Positions 1 to 9,645 of a stretch of DNA of 64,000 nucleotides are shown in pieces. How positions within the stretch are numbered: position 1 is the first letter of the stretch; each line of letters starts with the position of its first letter. The stretch comes from Sphaerosporella brunnea. Its lineage: Eukaryota > Ascomycota > Pezizomycetes > Pezizales > Pyronemataceae. Where the stretch lies: assembly GCA_008704415.1 (NCBI GenBank), contig VXIS01000127.1:56360-120359 (forward strand). Direction: 5' to 3'. The notes under the pieces were generated by a model. That model did no database searches. It saw nothing but the letters and a program-made list of their open reading frames with translations, and was not told the origin of the DNA. Both the position numbers and the translations under genes were made by a program.

Positions 1-193
1 CCTGCTTGAGGATCTGCTCAACTGACCGTGTTTGAAGCCCGTCCAGATAAAGAGCCAGCACACGTGGCTGCGGCCTCACCGCCAGCGCCAGGATCAGCTC
101 GAGTATGCTGGCCAGGGATAGCATGTCCTTGATCTCCAAGTGGAGCTCGTTTGGTAGCCAGAGGAAGTAGGGTGGAGGCACCCGATAAGGCAT
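1..193 (-). CDS. F-box-like protein, N-terminal fragment (runs off the window)
   Basis: An ATG at 193 on the minus strand opens a frame that stays open to the window edge (64 codons). The first residues include a hydrophobic run and the motif LPNELHLEI followed by DMLSLASIL. This resembles the start of the F-box-like helix pair found at the N terminus of many fungal F-box and ankyrin proteins, which recruit substrates to SCF ubiquitin ligases. That role is inferred from one short motif. The rest lies outside the window, and an intron after about residue 40 cannot be excluded because a GTGAGG sequence occurs there. A (GAT)n-like run lies just upstream of the start. It could also be an unrelated leucine-rich N terminus. 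Confidence 0.45.
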   Translation of the reverse strand, partial: MPYRVPPPYFLWLPNELHLEIKDMLSLASILELILALAVRPQPRVLALYLDGLQTRSVEQILKQ

Positions 194-2761
194 GTTGATG
201 ATGATGACGGTGATGATGATATTGTTGAGGATGATGGTAATTGTGTACATATTGGGGCCATTATATATTCGACTTGTGGAAGACGGTGTCAGGTGACTGC
301 GGCGAGTGAACAGGTACAAACAATCCGCATTCTTCGGGGAAGACGAGGTGGGCAGAGGGCAATATCTCGCCCGCCGTTAACAAGTATGTATTTGTACCCG
401 CACAGTACAGCACGATCTTGTTAACAGCAACTGACGGTGTATATTAATGGCGTGAAAGAGATACCGATAGAAGGGCAGATCGCTATATAGACAGAACAGC
501 TTCCAACGGATACAGTCTCTCTCCTCGGGCGGACAGTTGCATTTGCAGCCACAAATTCCCTCGTCGCACAAAGCCATAGAATTACAAAAGTTCATGAGTT
601 GACAATTGACGATTTATACTGGCGAGTTTGGCCCCTTCGTGGTCTCGGAACCGGCGTTTCAGCTTCCAGTTGAAGGGGGCTTTCGATTTCGCTGCTCTGG
701 GCCATGAGGTCCTGGCCGATGTCTTATCACTGCCGGAGTGCCACCTCGTGGACTGTGGGGATGGAGGCGCATAAGTTCGATCGCAGGTAGTTTAGACGAT
801 CGAAAAGAGCACCAAGGCAAAGGCAAAGCGGTGGAGGTCAAAAATGAGGATCAGCCCAGAATGTCGTGGGAAGCTCACTGTGGGCATGTGACGGCGGCGA
901 ACCAAGTCCAGTTGTTACAATTTAGAATATAATGAGCATGACAATGAATGAGTATCTTGCCAGACGGCATGGTACGCAGTTCAAGAGCAAGTATCAAGCG
1001 CGTTGCTCATTGGGGAACATATGGTATCGTGGTTTCACCAGGCGTCTTTTAAAATTTGGACTTCCATAGCAGTGTGTTGTTGAAAATCGGGTCAATGGAC
1101 AAGCGGGATAAACGATCTGAATTAAAGGTCATTCATGACTCGACTCGTAATTATCAGCACCCTCCCTACCGAACCTATTGCGGCCTTTTCGGTTGTCATT
1201 TCACCGCCCTGCGTAACCAACTTTTACGAGTGAGCTCCCGTGTCTATACCAAGATTAACGCTGTGTGGTGCAGGTCAACCTTAATTTAACACGTAGCCCT
1301 CGCCACGCTCGTTCGCCCTGGTAGTACTTGCTGAAAAAAACAGTTTCTTTCAGTTTTCAATGCGCTCTCTATACGTTTTGGCAAAGCAAATGTCAACAAG
1401 CTGCACTACTATCCTTCTCCCACAAGGTCTTAAGGTGGTAGACATCAAACCGCTACCGCAGGAAGACAAGCGGCTGCCAAACAAAAGACACCAAACTATC
1501 AATTGATCATTTTTCTTTTCAAAGCGTTCGGACTAAGCCAGGCGTTTCTGGTGTCAAACGTTGAAGTTTTCAGATCTCTAAAATCTAGTTTTTGGCTCGT
1601 GAGACTTGCACTTCTTGCTATCAGTTTTCAATTTCGATCGTAAATATTCAGTTCCCTAGAATCTCTCACGCATGGGTGCCTGGGGCCTGATATCATTCGC
1701 AGTAGAAAAGTTGGTGGAGTTCTAGATTCACTATCTCAGAGTGTGTTGTTCACCACACGTGAGCAGGCATTGTGGCAACCTGCTCCGGTTGTGCGCACTG
1801 AGCACACTCCAACCTGCTCGAGTCCAATTAGGTACAGCCAGCGTAGCCGCTGGAAATATTGGGACGTTTTGCCAAGCAAACGCCTCTATGTGTGTGATTT
1901 CAAGGACTGAAATCGTTTTGGACGTGAAAACGCTCGGCCGCCACAAGCTGTGATAATACGGTCACAATTCGGCAAAAATCACAGAGCTGAAGAATCGTCT
2001 ATGAATGGATGGTGAACGATTTTTGCGACCTCCCCCCTTTCTACCACGTAGTGAACGTAGGCCATTCCACGGAATATACACGCCGGTGTTGCTGCATGTC
2101 AATCGGCGGTGACAGTTCCTCATCTTACTAACGCACAAAGCAGCCTCCCTCTCTTGCCATCCTGCATTGGCAAATAATCGAGGTGAGCATGAGGGAGGGC
2201 TCAGCTTAATAGCTCACACTTGGGTCCCAGTGGATACCACAATCCTCAAGATTACAGGATATTTTTCAAGTCCACGATTGAAATTACTGGAAATTATATC
2301 AGTACACAGGAAGCAGTACTGGAAGTTTCGGAGGTATAGAGTTTAATGTCGAATGAAAAATTGGGCGGGTCGAGAGATTTAGAGAAGAATTAAGACAAGT
2401 AACCGTAAATTGACACTACTTGCTTCTTCCTCCACTTCCGCATTCCCCGTGGAGGAGTGGAAGCGAGTCTGATGGAAAGGAGCTTGAAGAGGACTCAGAC
2501 AACGCCGGCAGTGAGGTGGACACAGTTGCAGAGCTTTTTACTTTGGAATCCGTCCGTTAAGCTGCCAGGTCTGGTGGTGTGGGAACAGGTCCGTACTGTT
2601 TGTAGCCTCTCCTTTGAGAACTCATTGACCTGCATCATGACAGTGCGCCGCCAGTAGTGGGCCCGGGTGCGAACTCAGAAAAAAAAATCGATGAATTCAC
2701 CAGCCACTCCCTTTCCTGCAAGCTGTTTTTTTTTTTGTTTTTTTTTTGACCCGTGAGATTA
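194..2761. other. Intergenic stretch, no supported gene
   Basis: About 2.5 kb with only short open frames on both strands and no recognisable domain. It holds a GAT-rich run near 195-240 and A/T-rich stretches. A run of T residues near 2726-2748 precedes the small inverted-repeat element at 2762. I see no RNA gene here. Confidence 0.6.
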
Positions 2762-2903
2762 GGGCCGCTCAGACAGGCGTTTTTATTTTTTTCGACGTTT
2801 ATGGATTTAAGGCCAGTTTCGGCGTCAAATTGCTTACAGACATCGATAAACAGCCGGTTGAAAATTCGGATATCCAAGTCAAAAACGCCCGTCTGAGCGG
2901 CCC
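2762..2903. mobile_element. MITE with TA target duplication (pogo/Fot1-like termini)
   Basis: A 142-bp element bounded by near-perfect inverted repeats. The left end reads GGGCCGCTCAGACAGGCGTT. The right end, read on the other strand, is the same except for one A-to-G change, and the match continues into a T-rich run. The dinucleotide TA lies immediately outside both ends (2760-2761 and 2904-2905). TA target duplication with short GC-rich termini is typical of Tc1/mariner/pogo-type non-autonomous elements in fungi. It has no coding capacity. Confidence 0.75.
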
Positions 2904-3282
2904 TACTACCGGTTTTTTTCTCTAGTATACACATATACTGCCAGCAATTTTTGAAGTACAAAAGCCAAATTACCGTTTCACTTCGGTCGGGACTCTGAGC
3001 ACGCACAGTCCTTGTACTATCCACTCTGCGCGCGACTGCAAAATGTACTCTGAAAATTTCCCTGCCACAGCACCAATCCGCACCAACCAACTTCAAGCTC
3101 CACGCTTGCACATATCCATCGCATTCACCGTTGAATGGGGAGCCCCATTTACTGTGAGTCAGCCCGAAAAAAATGACGCCGGATGTTCCCCATGTCGGAG
3201 TGATGTTTATTCCGGATGCCTTCACTCGGTAGTGCAGGGCAAGGGTTTTCTCACCGTCACGTGGTGCTTTGGGGTGAATCAT
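2904..3282 (-). CDS. Hypothetical ORF reading into a MITE
   Basis: An ATG at 3282 on the minus strand opens a frame of about 126 codons up to the MITE, then continues through the MITE to a stop at 2635 (215 codons in all). The MITE-encoded tail is clearly secondary, so if this was a gene its 3' end was altered by the insertion. The upstream part has several tryptophans and cysteines but no family I recognise. It may itself be repeat-derived. Confidence 0.25.
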
Positions 3283-3442
3283 GCAATATCACCAAATGCG
3301 GCTTCATCGGAAGGCACTCGTGATCCCGGCGTCACGTGTTTCGTGCAGAATCATGTACTGTCACGCGAGATCATGCTTCCGCACTCGCTGACGAGTGATG
3401 CTTCATGGCCTAGATGATCTCTTAGCTAATGAATGATTTGTT

Positions 3443-3913
3443 TCACCGCACGCCGGACATGTTCGCACCAAGCCGCCGCCCGGCGTGCTGCTTCGCCATC
3501 CCAATATGATTAAAACAAAAGCGGGGGAAACACAAAGCACAGTAACAAACACAAGGCACCTCCCCGGAAGCTAGCCAGACTAACCCAAACGCGACCGCAA
3601 AGCCCCAAACCATCGGCCACCATATACGTAGGCCGCTGGACGATACCGTCAGCCTAGGAGGCACCTTGAGCAGCGCCTTCCGTCTGGCAAGATCCAGATC
3701 CTTTCGGGCGCAGGGCACGCTGCTCCTGCGCCTGCTGCTCCGCTCGAGCTCACTTCCAGACGTTGCAACCGCCCGTCGTGAGGCATTCCATTGACACAGA
3801 AGCCAGGCTACGTCGAACTCATCAACCGCGCGGCCTGGATCGTCGATCCCCCAACTCCATCTCGTGGGAGGTCTAGCCCATCCGTTATATCGCCATTGCA
3901 TATGCGGGTCCAC
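3443..3913 (-). CDS. Hypothetical ORF with one possible membrane segment
   Basis: A 156-codon frame. The middle is arginine-rich (near 3690-3760). After it comes a hydrophobic stretch that could span a membrane, then a Cys-rich tail. No family is recognisable and splice signals are not obvious. An overlapping frame continues the open region to about 4104. Listed because it is the only protein-like frame between the MITE and the kinase. Confidence 0.2.
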   Translation of the reverse strand: MDPHMQWRYNGWARPPTRWSWGIDDPGRAVDEFDVAWLLCQWNASRRAVATSGSELERSSRRRSSVPCARKDLDLARRKALLKVPPRLTVSSSGLRIWWPMVWGFAVAFGLVWLASGEVPCVCYCALCFPRFCFNHIGMAKQHAGRRLGANMSGVR

Positions 3914-4497
3914 CTAGAGAACGATCGTAGAGAGGGCCATATGCTGCGGTGGTGGTGGTAGCCGACGTAGGCGCGGACTCTTCCTACCGCTTTCATCGTC
4001 ATCTTGACAACCCAACGCATCGAAATCGATCCGTACAATGCCGTCACTGCCGTCGCGATGAATGGCGTAGGAGCCGTCTCGGTGCCGTCAACAGTGGAGA
4101 ACACTCATCAGCTCAAAGGTTCAAATGCGTCTTGGATAGCGTAGGCTCATACCTTGCGAAACTGCAGTCTTCACGGCTCCACAGGACCCGCAAACCGCGT
4201 CGCACCCTCCACCACCGACAGGATCGCCGAGAGCCTGACAACATCGCGTCCCTGCTGAATTGTTCTCATATGGTGAATTGCGACGGCGACGGCATCACGC
4301 ACAACGGTGCGACGAATTGAACTGGAATTTCAATTTTCAACAAAAAAAGACAAACGGCGCCACAGGCAATAGAATAAATAAACGACCAGCAGCGATATAT
4401 CCCAAATTCACCCGCTTCCAAATGCATAACCGAAGTGCGCAGTTCCCAGTCCCAAAAACACCCAAAACAAATGCAGCATTACACCCCCCGTGACATC
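3914..4497. other. Intergenic, 3' flank of the kinase gene
   Basis: No convincing coding frame. It contains the likely 3' untranslated region of the FunK1 gene, with A-rich sequence near 4340-4390 on the plus strand. Confidence 0.5.
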
Positions 4498-6810
4498 CTA
4501 CTCCGGCAACCCCTCAATCGTGTCCTCCAGCAAGGCCAGCACCTCGTCGTACATTTTCTGAATATCGCGCGCGCGCATACTGGTGTCGACCTGGATGGTC
4601 GGTTCATCGCTCTCATCGTCGAAGGTAACGCGATAGGCCGCCTTGTTTCTGACTTTTTGGTCTTCGATCGCCTGGCGCCAGCGGTTGAGACAGCCGCGCA
4701 GGCAGCGTGCCTGGGGGAGAAACGTGGGAACGACCGAGGTTAAGAACCGGTATTCATCGAGGAAGTGAGTTTTTGTTGTCGCAGCCTGGAGGCGGAGGTT
4801 GTTGGTTATACCGCCACTCATGTCGACGAAGACCGTGTGCCGAGGTTTGGGATTTCGCGGTTCGCCCGGGCCGTTGATGCAGATGTCGAGCAAGACGTAG
4901 TAGAAGGATTCCAGGTCTTCCAGCGGGCTGTGCGGCTCCCTCATGTTCCCCTCAAGCACGGCTGAGGCCATGTACTGGAATGTCCCTGTGATGAAGTCCG
5001 CGCCGGACACATGCTGGCGGGCACGGTGGATGGCGAAGTCAAAGTCTATCAGGAAGCCGTAGGGAGGGGATGGGTTCGATGGCGAGGAGACAGGATGAAG
5101 CAGGATGTTGTTGAGTGACACGTCGCGGTGCACAATCTGGTGGACCTCGTACATGTGCCTGTGACCAAGGATTGCATCGCGGAGACCAAGGAGGAGGTGT
5201 TTGTAGGATTTGAATGACCGCAGCGATTGGCCCAAAGGACTCATGACGAGGCGCGTTTGGATGCGATTCTGTAGGGTTATCGCGGTGCGGTAGAGGTTCT
5301 TGCTCGTCTTGGTGTGCGGAGGGCGCTCAGCGCTCAGTGTCGCTTCCCCGTGGTTCACATCGCCTCTGATGTAGGCCGCGATGTCAACTGTTTTCCCGAC
5401 GTCGTGTAGCGTTTCATGCCCTCGGTATGTCGGCAACCCTATAGTCCCAGGCTCGATTGCAGCCAGAAACTCGCCCTCGGCGTCGCGTTGCGCAGCCCGC
5501 CACTGGTCTTTGATCACACATGTCCAGGGACTGCCCTCCGGCGCGTCAAATGGCTTCGCGCGCCAGATGACGGTGCCACGGGTGGCAATGGCGTATCGTC
5601 GGATCAGGCAGATGTGGTAGATGCGGTATTTCTTGCCGCAGGTAACGATGAACGGGTTTGGCAGCGTGCGGTCGACGAAGTGGACTGTGGGATCGTACAC
5701 CACCTCCGCGTCCGAGTAGGGCGTCCATCTAATCGTCGGGTCGAATCCAATCGTGGTGGCGTCGCTGCTGGTGAAAGCCTTCATCGCGGCCAAGAAATGT
5801 CGGGGTTTGGTGTGGATGTTGATCGGTGTCGAAGCAACAGCGCCCGACCGGTCGAAGCGGAAGACCCGCATCTTGGCGCCGCAGAGGGTAAATGCGAGCG
5901 CCCATCTCCGCTGCGGTTGCGTGCCGAACAGCTCCCGGATGTAGTTTGCAAGCTGGAGGAAGGTCTCGTCACGGCCGTCTTTGTCCGGATTGCTTTTGAG
6001 CTCGCCGACGATTCGGACCTGGTCCCACGACACTCTAACCTCCGAGACACTGGCATCGTCACTGGTGCAGCAGCAGACTAGTAGGTCGGTTTTTCGGTCG
6101 GTGTCACCATTCTTGATGATCAGATGGCCTGAGGGTTTGCAAACGATCGCGTGGTGATCGGACGGGGTATTAGTCGGTGTCGTGGTCGTCGTCGGCGCGG
6201 AACGCAGCAGAGGATTTATGCGATCGTAGAACCAATCGAGCACGGCTTGTTCAGTCGGCGAGTCCGGCCAGCCAATCCAGCGCCTCCCGTCGTGCAAGTG
6301 CGCAGGAACCGGTGCACGATAGGCGTCGAACTGCTGCCACAGCGAGTCGACATCATACAGGACGCGGTCCCAGAGCTCGCTGTAAAGCGACGAGTCCATC
6401 ACGGGACGTGAGGTTTTAGAGCCAGGCAGGCGGTTGGCCGGGTCGTTGAACGCGTGTGGACGGAACATGTCGGTGGTCGAGCTGCGCGGCGTCGACATTA
6501 CGTGCGTGCTAGACATCGATGTCGGGGTTGTAGTTTGGGTCGACGACAGCGCATCACGCAGTGCATTTGTCGAGAACGCGTCTTCGCTCAGTACGGGAGG
6601 CGGGGGGGCGGTCGCAGATGATGGCGATGATGGCTGCGGGCGCTGGTTCGGTTCGCGCGGCGGTGGGCGGGGAGGAGTGCGAGGACGCGGCGGCGATGCA
6701 CGAGGACGCCGGCGGGGATTTCTTCGGCCGCGGTTGGGTGGTGGTGGTGATGGTGGTTGTTGTTCCGGTGGCGGAGGATTCCGACGTGCGCTTTGTCTTG
6801 TAACGGGCAT
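4498..6810 (-). CDS. FunK1-type fungal protein kinase
   Basis: A single 770-residue frame with a true ATG at 6810. The first ~75 residues are a low-complexity Pro/Arg region, probably disordered. The middle section (about 130-400) matches the layout of the fungal-type FunK1 kinase family. The kinase core follows: HRDVSLNN at 561-568 is the catalytic loop (Asp563 the proton acceptor, Asn568 a metal ligand). DFDFA at 589-593 replaces the canonical DFG metal-binding motif, as is usual in this family. It is followed by GTFQYMA and a segment rich in acidic and aromatic residues (HSPLEDLESFYYVLL). FunK1 kinases are serine/threonine kinases expanded in mushrooms and some other fungi; their substrates are largely unknown. 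No intron is needed and the frame is intact. The GC-rich N terminus creates long antisense frames that are shadows. Confidence 0.88.
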   Translation of the reverse strand: MPVTRQSARRNPPPPEQQPPSPPPPNRGRRNPRRRPRASPPRPRTPPRPPPREPNQRPQPSSPSSATAPPPPVLSEDAFSTNALRDALSSTQTTTPTSMSSTHVMSTPRSSTTDMFRPHAFNDPANRLPGSKTSRPVMDSSLYSELWDRVLYDVDSLWQQFDAYRAPVPAHLHDGRRWIGWPDSPTEQAVLDWFYDRINPLLRSAPTTTTTPTNTPSDHHAIVCKPSGHLIIKNGDTDRKTDLLVCCCTSDDASVSEVRVSWDQVRIVGELKSNPDKDGRDETFLQLANYIRELFGTQPQRRWALAFTLCGAKMRVFRFDRSGAVASTPINIHTKPRHFLAAMKAFTSSDATTIGFDPTIRWTPYSDAEVVYDPTVHFVDRTLPNPFIVTCGKKYRIYHICLIRRYAIATRGTVIWRAKPFDAPEGSPWTCVIKDQWRAAQRDAEGEFLAAIEPGTIGLPTYRGHETLHDVGKTVDIAAYIRGDVNHGEATLSAERPPHTKTSKNLYRTAITLQNRIQTRLVMSPLGQSLRSFKSYKHLLLGLRDAILGHRHMYEVHQIVHRDVSLNNILLHPVSSPSNPSPPYGFLIDFDFAIHRARQHVSGADFITGTFQYMASAVLEGNMREPHSPLEDLESFYYVLLDICINGPGEPRNPKPRHTVFVDMSGGITNNLRLQAATTKTHFLDEYRFLTSVVPTFLPQARCLRGCLNRWRQAIEDQKVRNKAAYRVTFDDESDEPTIQVDTSMRARDIQKMYDEVLALLEDTIEGLPE

Positions 6811-7065
6811 CGTGGCGGTGTTGGGAAGGAAGCGGGTGTTGCGGAAGTTTGGGCGTGTAAATATTTGTGTGTTTGTTTTGGTACTCGAGTAGTTGCCATG
6901 GCGACGAGGAGATTACATAATGCTCGATCAGATCAATGATGCTGACTCAGTGATAATGGGCCTCTGGCGTCTCGGTGCCTGTTCTATCCACCCAGTCCTG
7001 AATTCGACGCAGTAGACTCCGAAACGAACAATGGCCTTGCCGCAATGGCTGCGTTGTCTGATGAA

Positions 7066-7370
7066 GGAATGAGCTCAAACTTACGGATATAGAACACCAA
7101 AAGACGCTCAATCTCCCACTATATTCAAATCTACCCCCAATGGATGATTGTCATATGGGGTAGCCCCGCGACGGGTCGTGTGGCTCTCCGGGTCAAAATT
7201 TGCTACCCGCCTTTACTCTCCATGGAATGAGCTCAAACTTAGAGATATAGGGCATTAAAGGACGCCCACTCACCCCCTCCATTCAGATCTATCCCCCCAT
7301 TGATGGTTGTTATGTGGGATGGTCCCGCAGGGGTTCCTGTGGCTTTCCTGGGGCAAAATTCATTCAAATC
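7066..7370 (+). repeat. Two diverged tandem copies, period about 158 bp
   Basis: The sequence GGAATGAGCTCAAACTTA occurs at 7066 and 7224, and the following ~140 bp align between the copies with substitutions and small indels (gatatag, gacgc.ca, ttgtcatatggggt / ttgttatgtgggat). It lies between the kinase and the 167-residue gene. The rest of 6811-7554 shows no gene. Confidence 0.65.
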
Positions 7371-7554
7371 CACCACGCCCTCTCAGTGACATTTTATATA
7401 CATTAATTTGCTCTGTATTTATCCCAACCCAGCGCCTCCTAATTCCCAATGTTTCGTCCTTCCTGTGTAATAAGCTGATCAATGCGCCACAGCGTACACG
7501 TCTCGTTACACTTGGTCCCATCATTTCCTCCTCCTGATACAAAAACATCCTCCA

Positions 7555-8058
7555 TCAGTTCAGTTTATACGTTGACTTCTTGTTCTTAGTCATCGTATAC
7601 AGAAACTGTGTCACCAACTTCATATTCTTCAAGCTATGCAGCTGCGTTGTTGCTTTGGCAACATAGTTTGGATCATAGATGCCAACCACATGATTTTTGA
7701 TGCAAACAACCGGTGAATGCCAATTCGAATCTTTTTCCACTGGTTGGTCTTCTTGCCCTTTTGGTTCCACCGCGGGGTCCGGATTCACGATGAATAGGAA
7801 CACAGTTCCCTGCCCCGCTCTGTACTCCTTTACTGCTTTCGGTATCGTGTAGCAGTTATGGTAGTCGGAAAATTCGGGGGTGTCTTTCGCAGCGGCTAAA
7901 TATGCCTGCTTTTGATTTCCTTCGGTGTAGCTCACCGGCTGGGTGCAAATCTTGACATCAGAAGCGGGTCCAGTCTGCTCTTGAAGGTATGCCAGCAGCG
8001 TCATCCACGCCTGCGTCTTTGTTCTTGTATCAAAGCGAGCATTCAAAAGATGAGCCAT
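7555..8058 (-). CDS. Hypothetical 167-residue protein
   Basis: An intact single-exon frame from a true ATG at 8058. It is hydrophilic, with no signal peptide or membrane segment. The central part is Asp/Glu/Pro-rich, followed by a HSPVVCIKNHVVGIYDPNY stretch that alternates hydrophobic strand-like segments around a His and an Asp. This loosely recalls the His/Asp part of papain-fold peptidases, but there is no clear catalytic Cys, so no function is assigned. The C terminus is Lys/Thr-rich. The upstream region carries a fragment of a hAT-like MITE (8118-8203), within 60 bp of the start codon. Confidence 0.5.
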   Translation of the reverse strand: MAHLLNARFDTRTKTQAWMTLLAYLQEQTGPASDVKICTQPVSYTEGNQKQAYLAAAKDTPEFSDYHNCYTIPKAVKEYRAGQGTVFLFIVNPDPAVEPKGQEDQPVEKDSNWHSPVVCIKNHVVGIYDPNYVAKATTQLHSLKNMKLVTQFLYTMTKNKKSTYKLN

Positions 8059-8117
8059 GTTGTCTGAGAAAGCGGTGCTTGACTGCTAGATTGACGGCAG
8101 GTTTTGTTGTGGAGGTT

Positions 8118-8203
8118 GGCTGTGGGCTGCATGAGCTGTTGCTCAGGTGTGGAGAATGGACATCATGGTTGCTTCACTGGTTATCACTCTGTAACAATTC
8201 GCC
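8118..8203 (+). repeat. Fragment of the 14.1-kb hAT-like MITE family
   Basis: Shares a run from ggctgcatgagctgttgctc through ttcactggttatcactctgt with the element at 14136-14337, with a few substitutions. The terminal inverted repeats are not recognisable here, so this is a partial or decayed copy. It sits directly upstream of the gene starting at 8058 on the minus strand. Confidence 0.6.
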
Positions 8204-8470
8204 ACTTTTACAGACAAAGACGCAGCCCACAGCCAGCCAGCCCACCTACGCAGCACGGGCTGACTAACCCAGGCTGTTGAAGAAAGTTTTCATTACGAGA
8301 AAGCCCACGCAAAGGTACTCCGTGCAACACCCACTGGGTGGAGGAACCGTGCACCGAGTGTATACAGGCTCCGTGTAAAGCAGATTTGTGCATCGGGCCA
8401 GTGTCTGTTCTACCCCCTGCACTGAACCACGCAATGGCAAACACCTAATATCACCCGAAAGCACACGATG

Positions 8471-9045
8471 TCACTCGGCACTATCAAGGGTCAGTTCAGC
8501 TGGGACATTGGTTTTGGAGCTAGGCTCTTGCTGGGGGCTTTTTGGCGTTGAGGAGAACGCGCGAAATCTGTCTCGCTGAGAGCCATGCTTTTCCAGTTTG
8601 GCATACACGTTTGCATGTTCATTCGCTGGTAAGCCTCCAGGGTTGGTTTCAACCGTTTCTGTCAGCGATACAGGTTGCTGTTGTCCTCGCTTTGCTGTCG
8701 CGTCGTTCATCTTGAACTGCGAGGCGATCCTGTTGTACGCTTTCTCCTAAGCTGTGCTCAAACACCGTTAGTTGTCTGCGCGCTTCGAATGTGTTCGCCA
8801 TCGCTGGCTCTGCGGGAAGGACATCCACGCCCACAGTACGCCTTCCCAAGCGCATCCCTAGCCTTCCAGTCTGCGGGACTGACTCCCTCTATATGTGGTC
8901 GTTCATTCGGAACTTCAAGGCGTTCCCCCGCTAGGCTTTCTGCCCTGGGATGGGGCCGTACTGCTTCAACACTGCTGGTTGTTGGAGCTTTCGGAGGTGA
9001 GTTTCGAAGATCCACAGTGATATGTATCAGCCCTTCTTCACTCAT
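8471..9045 (-). CDS. Hypothetical 175-residue protein, two exons
   Basis: Exon 1 runs 9045-8764 (94 codons, true ATG). An intron at 8717-8763 has GTTTGA..CTCGCAG ends and is 47 bp. Exon 2 runs 8716-8471. The join is in phase and links a Pro/Arg-rich first half to a Gln/Lys/Ser-rich second half ending with the stop at 8471. The donor GTTTGA is uncommon, so the join is a model rather than certain. No domain, signal peptide or membrane segment is visible. Its composition suggests a disordered nuclear or cytoplasmic protein. Confidence 0.4.
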
Positions 9046-9645
9046 ATCAAACCAAAACAAAAACAGTAAAAAAATAACGCACCACTAGCGACCACGTCGA
9101 GCGCGACAGTCCAACCACGCCCGCCCCCGAACCGTCATTCGGGGGTGGCCCGCCTCTGCGGGAAAGCAGTAAGTACCTATAGATCCACGTCCAGAGTAAG
9201 CCTCCAGGTTCGAACCTCTAGCCTTCCGAACTATGCAACTGATTACCTTTAGGCACCGCCGTGTACCATACCTTCTGTTTGAAGATATCAAAATGTCACG
9301 GCCGATATCTCAATATGGTTTCAAATTGCTTGTCAACAAAGAGAAGATGTAAATCGCCTGTGGACAAAGATAGCAGGATGAGGAGATGTCATATGTCGAG
9401 GCCGACCTCGGTATGGTTATATACCGCACTGTGAACCAGACCAACTAACTTAAACCGTAACCCAAACCAACAGCGTGCCGACACAAAACACAATCATGCC
9501 AACCTATTAACGACCCAGCCGCCGCGCAGGTGATTCCCGACGAAACCCGATATATATTGGTGGACCTGGATCCTCCCCAGCGAACCCAATATCAGTCGAC
9601 GATCTGGGTTCTTATGCCAGTGATCCTATCATCATCGACTCAGAC
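9046..9645. other. Intergenic, no supported gene
   Basis: Contains a short GC-rich hairpin-like stretch near 9129-9170 and otherwise only short frames. The 3' end of the four-exon gene to the right lies at its end. Confidence 0.5.

Noticed and set aside
5546..6892. Several plus-strand ORFs inside the kinase gene
   Set aside because: They are antisense shadows of the GC-rich FunK1 frame, which has clear kinase motifs.
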